64,000 nucleotides of DNA, from positions 1 to 64,000 of the forward strand of contig JAEUHQ010000061.1 in the NCBI GenBank assembly GCA_016794565.1, written 5' to 3'. The translations under genes were made by a program, and so were the position numbers. Under the pieces are notes generated by a model. It saw only the letters and a list, made by a program, of their open reading frames with translations. It was not told where the DNA came from and did not search any database. This document shows, piece after piece, positions 1-7,778 of the stretch (position 1 is the stretch's first letter; every line of letters begins with the position of its first letter). The stretch is from Planctomycetota bacterium. Lineage in GTDB: Bacteria; Planctomycetota; UBA1135; UBA2386.

Positions 1-266
1 TACCCGACCTCAACGTGGGCGTGTTCGACGTCCATTCGGGGATCAAGCCCAACTCGCTCGCCGTGTCGGTGACCAACATGACGACGAACGTGACGAGTTC
101 CCTGCCAGCACCGACCGTTGGCGTCGACGGAGGAGTGTTCCCGATCGACCTGTCCCGCCTCACGGCCGGCACACGGTGGCGCATCGACATCTCCGTCGAG
201 GACAACTTCGTTGGCACCTCGGGTCACGGCAACATCGCCCGACTGCAGTACACCGTGCAACTCTGA
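1..266 (+). CDS. C-terminal end of a secreted beta-sandwich protein (5' end outside window)
   Basis: The frame is open from the first base and stops at 264..266, so only the last ~88 residues are visible. They alternate short hydrophobic stretches with Ser, Thr, Gly and Asn, ending in IARLQYTVQL, the pattern of an extracellular immunoglobulin-like or fibronectin-like beta sandwich. There is no catalytic motif. Similar tails end large exported proteins in Planctomycetota; the family assignment is inference because the N-terminus is missing. The next plus-strand gene begins 350 bases downstream, so it probably ends its transcription unit. Confidence 0.6.
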   Translation, partial: PDLNVGVFDVHSGIKPNSLAVSVTNMTTNVTSSLPAPTVGVDGGVFPIDLSRLTAGTRWRIDISVEDNFVGTSGHGNIARLQYTVQL

Positions 267-615
267 ACGTCTTCCGAGGTGACTCTGGGCAGAGCGAACC
301 ACCGACGGCGTCGCAAGCGCTCTGAAGCCAGTGCGACCCTGGCAAACTGACGGTGGCACTTCGTCGAAAGGAGTGCCGCCTCATAACCCGCGCGCCGGTC
401 TGCGCAGGGACGAGTTCGAAGAGCGTCTCGATCGACCCCCTCTCCGCTTGGGTCATGAACCGCCCGTCGGGGCGCGGTCGCGGCGTGAGGTGGCGGTGCG
501 TTCCATGCCAGGAGGGAGCGGTCCCCATCCCGAAACGACGTGGTGGGGAGAGTCACTGGTCCCAGTGCTCTCGAACGGAATCCGGCGAACGAGTTCCTTC
601 GAGAGAGGTTGTAGA
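267..615. other. Gene-poor intergenic stretch with repeat copy 1 and a hairpin
   Basis: No frame here has convincing coding character. It holds a 9-bp inverted repeat (352..360 with 372..380, one G-T wobble on the plus strand, 11-base loop) about 90 bases after the stop of the preceding gene. It has no T-tract, so it is only a possible 3' end structure. Directly after it lies copy 1 of the diverged structured repeat (375..461). A GAGAGAGG ribosome-binding site at 601..608 leads into the small membrane protein gene. Confidence 0.6.
375..461. repeat. Diverged structured repeat, copy 1
   Basis: This ~87-base segment aligns with 1392..1480 in the same orientation at roughly three quarters identity, including the shared blocks GAAGAGCGTC and TCGACCCCCTCT. 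Its ends carry 9-base inverted arms, TCATAACCC at 381..389 and GGGTCATGA at 450..458. In a minus-strand transcript the single imperfect pair becomes a G-U wobble, while on the plus strand it is an A-C mismatch. The minus strand can be read as a short peptide, but I regard the element as non-coding. Confidence 0.6.
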
Positions 616-846
616 ATGCGCGCCACCGCGATGCGCCCCGTCGATTCGAAGCCGAGCCCTTGGTTCATCTGGACGGCGATCGCGTTCATTCCGCTCGTCC
701 TGCTGGCAGGCTGGATCTTCGGAGAAACCGGCGCGATCGTCCTGTCGGGTGTCGGATTGGTCGCGTACCTGATCATCGATTCCGTGCCCATTCGCGCACC
801 TACCGGGCAAGACCACATGACCAAGAACCCAGGGCGCGGTTCGTAG
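616..846 (+). CDS. Small two-helix membrane protein
   Basis: The start is chosen because GAGAGAGG lies eight bases upstream of this ATG; longer readings have no protein-like sequence. The 76-residue product has two hydrophobic segments (about residues 14-35 and 39-55, the first containing WFIWTAIAFIPLVLLAGWIF) followed by a short polar tail, consistent with a hairpin in the inner membrane. No family is recognised. It stands alone between the two repeat copies and has no operon partner; function is unknown. Confidence 0.55.
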   Translation: MRATAMRPVDSKPSPWFIWTAIAFIPLVLLAGWIFGETGAIVLSGVGLVAYLIIDSVPIRAPTGQDHMTKNPGRGS

Positions 847-891
847 TGTCCGGCGGGAGCCACTACCGCTCGCATCAGCCCTTCCGCCGCC

Positions 892-1203
892 TCACCGCAG
901 CGTCCGCGACTGCCGCTGGAACGACTCGAGCACGGCTATCGTCTCCGCGCGCGTCCCGACCCCCGAGCGCTGCAGGAAGTCGCCGACGCGGGTCAGGTAG
1001 TCGAACATGTCCTTCTCGCGCTGCTGCGTCAGGCCCGTCTCGTTCGTCGTCGACACCGATGGGGACGGCTTGCCCGACACGTACGTGCCGCGCGGCGCCT
1101 CGTTCATCGACACCGACGACGACGGGTTGCCGGATGCCCGAGTGGATTCGCTGTGGACTCGGATGGGTTCGCACAGGTGCCGGGAGATCGGGCTGACGGC
1201 CAT
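892..1203 (-). CDS. Uncertain CDS or remnant, protein-like C-terminus
   Basis: The minus-strand frame from the ATG at 1203 gives 103 residues. The last ~45 (EKDMFDYLTRVGDFLQRSG and onward to SRTLR) look like a genuine amphipathic helical protein end. The first half is rich in Ser, Thr, Asn and Pro and is the exact antisense of a plausible calcium-binding repeat read on the plus strand (1007..1351). Both frames share the same third codon positions, so base composition cannot choose between them. I recognise no family. It may be a short real gene or a decayed fragment, since the locus lies between two repeat copies. Confidence 0.3.
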   Translation of the reverse strand: MAVSPISRHLCEPIRVHSESTRASGNPSSSVSMNEAPRGTYVSGKPSPSVSTTNETGLTQQREKDMFDYLTRVGDFLQRSGVGTRAETIAVLESFQRQSRTLR

Positions 1204-1351
1204 TCGCCTTGCCTTCACTCGGCTGGAGCTGGTGTCGGACGAAGCGGAGGCCGCGAGTTCACTCGCCGATCTCGCGCGAGCGGTGGCGGCGACGCAGAGT
1301 GCGATCACGGAGCGAGACTCGCCCTCAGAGCAAGCATCTCGCCCACGCTGA
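1007..1351 (+). pseudogene. Possible thrombospondin type-3-like fragment
   Basis: The plus frame contains DTDGDGLPD and, 16 residues later, DTDDDGLPD, the Asp-rich calcium-binding signature of thrombospondin type-3 repeats common in exported planctomycete proteins. A helical tail of about 65 residues follows. There is no signal peptide, an in-frame stop lies at 998..1000 just upstream, and the region overlaps the minus-strand frame at 892..1203. It therefore looks like a fragment of a larger surface protein gene, or an antisense coincidence of the minus-strand frame. Only one of the two readings can be real in 1007..1203. Confidence 0.28.
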
Positions 1352-1391
1352 GCTAGCCGCGAAGAGCCGTCTACCGCCTCGTGGTCGCCGA

Positions 1392-1480
1392 CGCCTCACA
1401 ACCCGCACGCCTCGCACGCAGGGCGAGTCCGAAGAGCGTCCTGTTCGACCCCCTCTTTTCTGCTCTCGGGTTATGAACCC
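1392..1480. repeat. Diverged structured repeat, copy 2
   Basis: Direct copy of 375..461. The arms are TCACAACCC (1396..1404) and GGGTTATGA (1468..1476). As in copy 1, the one imperfect pair is an A-C mismatch on the plus strand but a wobble pair in a minus-strand RNA, and it sits at a different position in the stem. The right arm with its flank, CGGGTTATGAACCC (1467..1480), also resembles the anticodon arm of the initiator tRNA just downstream (CGGGTTATGAGCCC, 1707..1720). Confidence 0.6.
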
Positions 1481-1628
1481 AGCCCCCTGCTCTGAGAGTC
1501 CGAGAGCGTTTTCGAGCCGTTTCTGCTCTCGACCTCTTAGCCCGCCTCGCGGCGCCACCACCGCCCCCCGGCACCCACCGCCGCATCCAACCGCCTTCAC
1601 GGCACCTACGTAGGCTCCGTACAGCAAG

Positions 1629-1657
1629 ACGCCCCAGGGCTTGTGGCCCCGGGGCGT
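1629..1657 (-). terminator. Hairpin after the initiator tRNA
   Basis: ACGCCCC (1629..1635) pairs with GGGGCGT (1651..1657), extended inwards by GGGC/GCCC around a short loop. In the minus orientation it follows the tRNA 3' end by 15 bases and is followed by a weak T-rich run (TCTTGCTGT). This fits an intrinsic terminator for the tRNA gene. Confidence 0.55.
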
Positions 1658-1672
1658 TCGCTTCTCGGCGAG

Positions 1673-1749
<77 letters not shown>

Positions 1750-1908
1750 TCGCTGGAAGGCGAGGAACCATAGCGATGCGGCTCGCCGCGGCAAGCCACT
1801 TCCCGCGTTTCTCCGCAACGGCAGCCGCACGCCGACCCGTTGCGGTCGCGCCTGCCGCTCACACGGGCTCCCGCCCGCGCGCGATCCGGGTGCGCGGTGC
1901 CCCGACCT

Positions 1909-3765
1909 TCAGTTGGCAGGCAGGCGGATGGTGAACGTCGCGCCTGCGCCGGGTTCGCTGCGGAACGAGAGTTCGCCGCCATGCTTCTGGGTCACGATCC
2001 GGTGCGAGAGCGCGAGCCCCTGACCTGTGCCCGAGCCGACCGGCTTGGTCGTGAAGAACTGTTCGAAGATCCGCGGCCGCACCGACTCGGGAATGCCCGC
2101 GCCGTCATCCTCGACTTCGATCTCCACGCCTTCAGCGACCCGACGCGAGCGAACCTGGATCGTGCCCCTTGCACCGGCCCCTTTCGCCGCGATCGCCTGG
2201 GCCGCGTTCACGACGAGGTTCAGGACGACCTGCCCCAGGTCCTGGGCGAAACCGGGGGCCGTCGGGTTCGTCGCGTCGAGGCACTGGAGGACCTCCGCCA
2301 CGTGCTTCCACTCGGCGCGACACACCGTGATCGCGCTGCGGATCACGCGGTTCACGTCGACGGCAGCCTTCTCGGCCTGATCCGCTTGCGCGAAGTCCCG
2401 CATCGCGTGGACGATCCGGGCCACACGTTCGATGCCGTCGAGAGACTGGTCGAGAGCCAGCGGGCACTCCGCGCGCAGGTATGCGAGATCGACGTCGTCG
2501 CGCAAACCGGCGATGGTTGCAACGGCTTCATGGCGCTCGGTGTCGTCCGGTGCGGCCGCCAGGCGGATCGCCGCTCCGATGAGGCGGTCGATGTCCGCGA
2601 ACGCTTCACGAAGGAACCGGACGTTGTCGCCGATGAACTGGGTCGGCGTGTTGATCTCGTGCGCAACGCCCGCGGCGAGACGGCCGACGGACTCGAGCTT
2701 CTGCGCCTGGCGGAGATCTTCCTCCAGCCGATGCTGCGCAGTCACGTCCAGCAAGAGGCCGCGGACCGTCGGTCGGGGCCGATCCTTGGCCGGCGCGAAC
2801 AGGCACCGCAACGTCGCCCACGATCCATCACCCCGGCGGAAGCGGAACTCGGCTTCGCCCGGGCCCTTCGTCGTGCAGGCGCGGAACGACTGGATGGTGC
2901 GCTCCCTGTCGACCTCGTGCACGTGCTCGTCCCAGAAGCGCGGCCGCAACCAGTGGGCGGGGCTCGTCTCGAGGAGACGGCCCGCCTGCGGCCCGACCCA
3001 GCGCAGAGTCGTCGACTCGAGATCCATTTCGAACGGAACCGCCCGGAGGCTCTCGACGAGCGCGCGGAACTGTTCGCGGCTCGTGTCGAGTTGCCCCGTC
3101 CGCTGCGCCACACGCTCCTCGAGCGCCGCTCGCAGCGACTCTAGCGACGCCTGACGCCGCGCCGCCGCACGCATCTCTCCGAGGCTCTGCTGGATGCCGT
3201 TCGACAGCACGATGGCTTCGAACACCGCCCACGCCGCATGCTCGAGGAAGCGCCACCACTCGGGATTGGAGATGCCGTAGACACTCTCCGGCCACCAGGA
3301 ACCACGGACGAGATGCTCGAACGACATCACGCACGTCGCGGTCAGCAGCACGCGCCAGTCGCGGTAGAAGGCCAGGAAGGCGAGCGAACCGAAGACGTGG
3401 AAGTGGGTCTCGATGCGCCCGTTCGTCAGGTGCACGAGGAGCGCCGACCACAGCATCTGCACGGCCGCGGCCACGTGACGAGTCACGGGCGCGCCACCGT
3501 GCGATCGTGTGAGGACGAGCACTGGGGCGACCAGTGCCGCACCGAAGACCGTCGCCAGCCAGACGTGTACGTGGATCGACGGTTCGCGACCGTCCCACGT
3601 TCGTGGCGACAGCGCGAGCGCGAGCACCACCGCGAACGCCCACTGCACGACCGTGAGCACGCAGAACATGCGATCGCAACGTCGGTGCACTTCGTGCAGC
3701 GCCGCGGCGAACAGGTTCTGGCTCGTGGCTTCCTCCGCCCGGTCCAGAGCGACGTGCCCCGTCAT
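1909..3765 (-). CDS. Membrane sensor histidine kinase with PAS domain
   Basis: The 618-residue product has an N-terminal multi-helix membrane domain (about residues 30-190) carrying the His-rich motif ETHFHVFGSLAF and YRDWRV, a pattern shared by many bacterial sensors whose histidines may bind a metal or haem. A coiled coil (200-230) and PAS domain (232-345) follow. The kinase core has the H-box AAGVAHEINTP (His369), N-box (Asn520), G1 DDGAGIP (553-559) and G2 GTGQGLA (579-585). It should autophosphorylate and pass phosphate to a receiver. It is the last gene of a three-gene operon; its ATG overlaps the preceding stop (ATGA at 3762..3765), and the likely partner is the HDOD response regulator of the same operon. 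Confidence 0.9.
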   Translation of the reverse strand: MTGHVALDRAEEATSQNLFAAALHEVHRRCDRMFCVLTVVQWAFAVVLALALSPRTWDGREPSIHVHVWLATVFGAALVAPVLVLTRSHGGAPVTRHVAAAVQMLWSALLVHLTNGRIETHFHVFGSLAFLAFYRDWRVLLTATCVMSFEHLVRGSWWPESVYGISNPEWWRFLEHAAWAVFEAIVLSNGIQQSLGEMRAAARRQASLESLRAALEERVAQRTGQLDTSREQFRALVESLRAVPFEMDLESTTLRWVGPQAGRLLETSPAHWLRPRFWDEHVHEVDRERTIQSFRACTTKGPGEAEFRFRRGDGSWATLRCLFAPAKDRPRPTVRGLLLDVTAQHRLEEDLRQAQKLESVGRLAAGVAHEINTPTQFIGDNVRFLREAFADIDRLIGAAIRLAAAPDDTERHEAVATIAGLRDDVDLAYLRAECPLALDQSLDGIERVARIVHAMRDFAQADQAEKAAVDVNRVIRSAITVCRAEWKHVAEVLQCLDATNPTAPGFAQDLGQVVLNLVVNAAQAIAAKGAGARGTIQVRSRRVAEGVEIEVEDDGAGIPESVRPRIFEQFFTTKPVGSGTGQGLALSHRIVTQKHGGELSFRSEPGAGATFTIRLPAN

Positions 3766-4382
3766 CGGTCCTCCAGCGAGCAACCGAAGACCGGGGCGAC
3801 GATCGGTCGAGCGCCTTCGCCATCGCGCAGGATCGCGCCGAGTGCAGCGGCGCTGGCGCCAACGTGTCCGCGGGCGGTCGTCAGTCCCCCGCAGAACAAC
3901 AGCGACCCGCCGGGAGCGTAGGCGACCGCATGCCCCGACGTTCGTGCGCCGAACAGCGCGGCTTCGCGGCCACCGCGGTCCTCGAACACGCCGACGCCCG
4001 GGATCCCGATCGCGCAGCCGAAGAGCGCACCGTCGCACCAGGTCTCGTCGACTCCCTCCGGAATCACGAACACGACCGTCGTCGCGGGCGCTTCCGCGGC
4101 GCCGGCGACGCGACGTACTTCGTCCAGCGTCGCCGAACTGCACGGGCACTTCGGGTGCAGGAACACGAGCAAGCTGTTGCGCGTGGTCGAGCGAGCGATG
4201 CGACTCTCGGCGGGCCAGTGATCGGGCGCGTGACCCGCCGGTCCCGGCGTGCTCTTGTAGCACCACACGGCCGTGGTCGTGCCCACCACCGCGACGCCCC
4301 ATGCGGCCAGGAGGGCACGGAGCAGGCCTTGCCGACGTCCGCCGCGAACACGCGAGTCGTCGGGGACGGTCGTGGCCTTCAT
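3762..4382 (-). CDS. Membrane-anchored thioredoxin-like protein (CPCS motif)
   Basis: This 206-residue protein has a single N-terminal membrane helix (about 20-42) and then a thioredoxin-fold domain with FLHPKCPCS, where Cys79 and Cys81 form a CxC pair after the first beta strand. C-terminal segments include GGLTTARGH near residue 175. Proteins with the FLHPxCPCS pattern occur beside regulators in several phyla, but their substrate is not established. The start overlaps the preceding regulator stop (4379..4382) and the stop overlaps the kinase start (3762..3765), so all three genes are translationally coupled. A role as periplasmic redox partner or signal input for the kinase is inference. 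Confidence 0.75.
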   Translation of the reverse strand: MKATTVPDDSRVRGGRRQGLLRALLAAWGVAVVGTTTAVWCYKSTPGPAGHAPDHWPAESRIARSTTRNSLLVFLHPKCPCSSATLDEVRRVAGAAEAPATTVVFVIPEGVDETWCDGALFGCAIGIPGVGVFEDRGGREAALFGARTSGHAVAYAPGGSLLFCGGLTTARGHVGASAAALGAILRDGEGARPIVAPVFGCSLEDR

Positions 4383-5584
4383 CCGGGTGCCACCGGCTCT
4401 GGCGAGCTGACCAGCAGTTCCGTGCGCCACTGTTCGACCCGCTGCGTCAGTCCGAGTCGCTCCACGTAGTCCGCGTCCAGTTCCGCTCGCGAGTCGTCGC
4501 CCTGCATCTGGTGATCGAACACCTCCGCGATGTGGGCCGCGGCCAGCGGGCCGATCTCCGCAGTCATGGCCCGGCTCGGCGTGTGGATGAACGCGACTGC
4601 TTCGACGGCGGCGTCCGGCAGCCCCCAGGTGCCGAGCAACGCCGCGGAGATCGCTTCGTGGGTCGTGCCGAACACCTTCATCTCGGCCGCGTAGTCGGAG
4701 GCTCCGCCCCGGGCGAGCGCGCGGCACCGGGCCGCTTGTTCGGGCAGATCCGCTTCGATCACGAGGCGACCGATGTCGTGGACGAACCCGGCGAGGAACG
4801 CGGCGTCCACACCGTGGCGATCGAGTGCCATGCGCGTCGCGATCTGTCGCGCGAGGGCGCCCGTGCTCAGGCTGTGGCGCCACAACGCGGCGATCGTCTC
4901 GGGGTTGCTGGCGCTCTCCATCATGGAGAACACCTTCGTGCCGAGCACGAGGGCGCGTACCAGGTCCGTGCCGAGCAGGACGACGGCGTCTTCGGGTGTC
5001 GTCACCGCGCGCGGCAGGCCGAAGAACGCCGAATTGACGAGTTGCAGCAGCTTCCCGCTGAAGCCGACGTCCTTCGCGACGATCGCGCCGACGTCGCGCG
5101 CCGAGGCGTCGGCTCTGGAGAGCGCCGATCGGATCTCCAAGTAGAGGGAAGGCAGCGTCGGAACGTGGTTGAGCTTCGACAACAGGGAGTGAACCGGCAG
5201 GTTGGCGATCACCTTGCGCAGTGCGACGGCACGCGTGATCGTGCGCCGCAGCGTGTCCTGGCTGCACGGCTTGATCAGGTACTGGTGCGCCGCGTCGATC
5301 GCGCGAATCACCAGTTCGTGGTCGCAGTGGCCTGACAGCACGATCCTCGTGACCCCAGGCCATGCATCGCGGACCCTCGCGAGCAGTTCGGCGCCGTCCA
5401 TGCCCGGCATCCGCATGTCGGTGACGACGACATCGATGTTGCGCGAACGCAGGATCGCCAGGGCCGCCTCACCTCCCTCCGCGAACTCCAAGTGCCATTC
5501 CGTGGCCGTGCGGAGCATGCGCTTCAGCGCCTGCAGGACATTGGGTTCGTCGTCGACGAACAGGATGCTTGGCTTCTCCCCCAC
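4379..5584 (-). CDS. Response regulator with HDOD output domain
   Basis: A receiver domain (residues 6-120; acidic pair at 11-12, phospho-acceptor Asp56, Lys105) is followed by an HDOD domain (about 125-330) with the conserved LPSLYLEIRSAL and VNSAFFGLP segments and HDIGRLVI. HDOD is a relative of HD hydrolases lacking the full metal site and usually serves in signalling rather than catalysis. The start is a GTG preceded by AAGGAG about eight bases upstream. It leads the operon 5584..1909 and is the natural partner of the kinase there. The promoter is presumably in 5585..5700; no operator is recognised. Confidence 0.88.
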   Translation of the reverse strand: MGEKPSILFVDDEPNVLQALKRMLRTATEWHLEFAEGGEAALAILRSRNIDVVVTDMRMPGMDGAELLARVRDAWPGVTRIVLSGHCDHELVIRAIDAAHQYLIKPCSQDTLRRTITRAVALRKVIANLPVHSLLSKLNHVPTLPSLYLEIRSALSRADASARDVGAIVAKDVGFSGKLLQLVNSAFFGLPRAVTTPEDAVVLLGTDLVRALVLGTKVFSMMESASNPETIAALWRHSLSTGALARQIATRMALDRHGVDAAFLAGFVHDIGRLVIEADLPEQAARCRALARGGASDYAAEMKVFGTTHEAISAALLGTWGLPDAAVEAVAFIHTPSRAMTAEIGPLAAAHIAEVFDHQMQGDDSRAELDADYVERLGLTQRVEQWRTELLVSSPEPVAPG

Positions 5585-5775
5585 GGTGCGACTCCTTGCG
5601 GTCTGGCGGCTTCCGACGTCGGGTCATCGGCGGCCTTCACGCGGCGTCGCATCGGGAAGATCCCGCACGCGCCGGAGCCCCGTGCCGCGGGAAACTCGGC
5701 CCCCGATGTCGAGACGGGGCCGCCGGCCCCGACTCGGTGGAGACCGGGTGGACTTCGCTGCCCGGATCTCCCCCG

Positions 5776-6315
5776 ATGAAAACGATCTCCTTCGCCCTTC
5801 TCCTCTTCGTCGCTTCCTTCTTCGCCTCGCCACCCCAGGAACCCGTGAAACCCACTGCCCCGATCGCGTCCGCGTCCCAGATCCCCGTGCCCTTCCTGTG
5901 GTTCGAAGGACGAGCCGAAGAAGCGGCCCGCTACTACTGCTCGATCTTCCCGGACTCGAAGGTCGAACAGGCGTCGTCGCAGGTCGTCACGTTCCGACTG
6001 CACGGCCAGCGGTTCATGGCTCTGAACGGCGGCCCGCACTACCGGCTGTCGCCGGCCTACTCGATGTTCGTGCCGTGCAAGGACCAGGCGGAAGTGGATC
6101 GCCTGTGGGACGCGCTGCTCGCGAACGGCGGCCGGCCCGACCAGTGCGGCTGGCTGGTCGATCGCTTCGGCCTGTCGTGGCAGGTGGTCCCGACGCGCCT
6201 CGTCGAACTGCTGACGCACCAGGACGCCGCGATCCGTGAGCGCACGATGAACGCGATGATGCCCATGCAGAAGATCGACCTCGCCGCGATCGAGCGCGCC
6301 GTCGGGACGATGTGA
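5776..6315 (+). CDS. Exported VOC/PhnB-like protein
   Basis: After a typical signal peptide (MKTISFALLLFVASFFASP) the 179-residue product carries one glyoxalase/bleomycin-resistance (VOC) domain of the PhnB-like type: IPVPFLWFEGRAEEAARYYCSIFPDSKV, the central FRLHGQRFMALNGGP and the closing GWLVDRFGLSWQVVP. PhnB-like proteins are normally cytoplasmic and of unclear catalytic role, so the export signal is unusual. The start is fixed by the signal peptide; there is no Shine-Dalgarno sequence. It is divergent from the signalling operon and convergent with the next gene. Confidence 0.8.
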   Translation: MKTISFALLLFVASFFASPPQEPVKPTAPIASASQIPVPFLWFEGRAEEAARYYCSIFPDSKVEQASSQVVTFRLHGQRFMALNGGPHYRLSPAYSMFVPCKDQAEVDRLWDALLANGGRPDQCGWLVDRFGLSWQVVPTRLVELLTHQDAAIRERTMNAMMPMQKIDLAAIERAVGTM

Positions 6316-6333
6316 GCGCCGCGACGCGCGGAG

Positions 6334-7608
6334 CTACTTCGCCAGCAACGCGCGCAGCTCGACGAGTGGCAGGGACGAACGGCCCGTCGCCGGCCACCCC
6401 TGCACGAGTGTTTCGACCGGCAGCTTGCGCGCATCGATCGCCGCCAGCATTCCGCGCGCTCGCTCGCCGCCGGCTCGGATGCCCGCTCCCACGCCGTACC
6501 AGCCGAGGTCGCCCTGGAACAGGATGCGCTGCCGCGGGAGCCAGAACACGACGTACTCGACCGTGTGGTGCGAGTCCTCGCCGATGTCGACGAGCACGAG
6601 CTCGTTGGTGCCGTCGCGGAACGTGCGTTCGCCGACGAACGTCTCGATCGCCGGCGCGCGACCGCTCGCGGCGAGTTCGTCGGGCGGCGACAGGAACGGT
6701 CTGCTTGCGATCTCGCGTGCGAACGCGGCGCCGAGCGGCGGCGACACGACCGTCGCGCCGCGAGCCATCACGGGACGGAGACCCCCGGTGTAGTGCGGGT
6801 GGTAGTGCCCGAACGCAACGTAACGCACCGGCTTGCCGGGCAGGTGCTCGTCGATCGCCGCGAGAAGCCGGGTGCCGGCCTCGTTGTCGAGGGACGCCTC
6901 GCAGAGTACGACGTGGTCCGCGAACTCGATCGCGAGCGAACGTGTGTCGGCGGCAGGCAGCGTGATCTCGTGCACACCGTCGGCGATCGTGCGAAACACC
7001 GCGGCTGTCGCGCCGGTGTCCGCGGCGGTCGCCTCCGTTCGTTCGGTCGGCGGCACTTCGAAGCTCACGTCGGTCCCGGCCCCCGGCTCTTTCGGACGGT
7101 GCACGACGAACTCCGCGCTGTCGGTCGGGCGCTGCCACACGATCCGCAGCTCGCGTTCGTCCTCGGCACCGCTCCACGTCGCGCTGTCGGACACGTCGCC
7201 AAGGCGCGGGTGCCGGAACGCCAGGACCGCATCGTGCTCCCCGTCCGACAACGCGGCTGAAGCAACCGCCAGGAAGCGCGCGTCCTCGGGCGGGCTCGGC
7301 CGGAACTCCGACGCGTCGCCCGTCTTCGTCCACTCGCGGCCCTGCGCATCGCGCACGAGCACAGTCGTCACCTTGCCCGTGCGGGGCATCTCGATGAGCT
7401 CGCAGCGGACGCACGATCCGCGCTGCGCGAAGCGGATCGCGATCGGCAGTGTGCGGGTGGCATGCGGGCGGTCGTAGTGCCCTTCCCGGGTGACCCTGCC
7501 GACGAGCCCGATCGAGGACTCCGCGGGCGGGGCGGGGGAAGCGCAGGCGCCGACACAAGCGGCGAGGAGACTCACGGGGATCGAGAGGCGCACGACGCCG
7601 CAACGCAT
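6334..7608 (-). CDS. Metallo-beta-lactamase-fold lipoprotein
   Basis: The 424-residue product begins with a lipoprotein signal (VSLLAAC). The C-terminal two thirds form a metallo-beta-lactamase fold: HYHPHYTGG at residues 268-276 stands where HxHxDH is expected, SHH at 346-348, and FQGDLGW around 364-370 as the bridging Asp strand. The Asp of the canonical second metal site is absent (Tyr/Pro instead), so either one metal is bound or binding differs. The N-terminal ~190 residues are not recognised. Likely a periplasmic hydrolase or degenerate relative; the substrate is unknown. Confidence 0.75.
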   Translation of the reverse strand: MRCGVVRLSIPVSLLAACVGACASPAPPAESSIGLVGRVTREGHYDRPHATRTLPIAIRFAQRGSCVRCELIEMPRTGKVTTVLVRDAQGREWTKTGDASEFRPSPPEDARFLAVASAALSDGEHDAVLAFRHPRLGDVSDSATWSGAEDERELRIVWQRPTDSAEFVVHRPKEPGAGTDVSFEVPPTERTEATAADTGATAAVFRTIADGVHEITLPAADTRSLAIEFADHVVLCEASLDNEAGTRLLAAIDEHLPGKPVRYVAFGHYHPHYTGGLRPVMARGATVVSPPLGAAFAREIASRPFLSPPDELAASGRAPAIETFVGERTFRDGTNELVLVDIGEDSHHTVEYVVFWLPRQRILFQGDLGWYGVGAGIRAGGERARGMLAAIDARKLPVETLVQGWPATGRSSLPLVELRALLAK

Positions 7609-7778
7609 CGTTCGCGGCAGGACTCCGCGACGCCGGCATCAGCCGGCCCACACGGAGGAAGTTCGCCGCGCGGTGAGTTTCCTCGGACGGTAGGCGGCGA
7701 CATCGGCCCGGGTAGTCGGCGCCGCCCTCGTCGTCGTCGCCCCCTCCCGACGAGGCCCCTCCATCCCTGACGTTCCCC

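Larger units (their letters stand above)
1352..1672. other. Non-coding stretch with repeat copy 2
   Basis: No convincing gene. It contains repeat copy 2 (1392..1480), a 150-base stretch with no recognisable feature, and the hairpin at 1629..1657 that probably ends the tRNA transcript. Frames reading through here are antisense to the tRNA or derive from the repeat. Confidence 0.6.

Noticed and set aside
160..528. Minus-strand frame with RGSIETLFEL, and its counterpart at 1371..1982 with RGSNRTLFGL
   Set aside because: The shared peptide comes from translating the structured repeat; flanking sequence is not protein-like.
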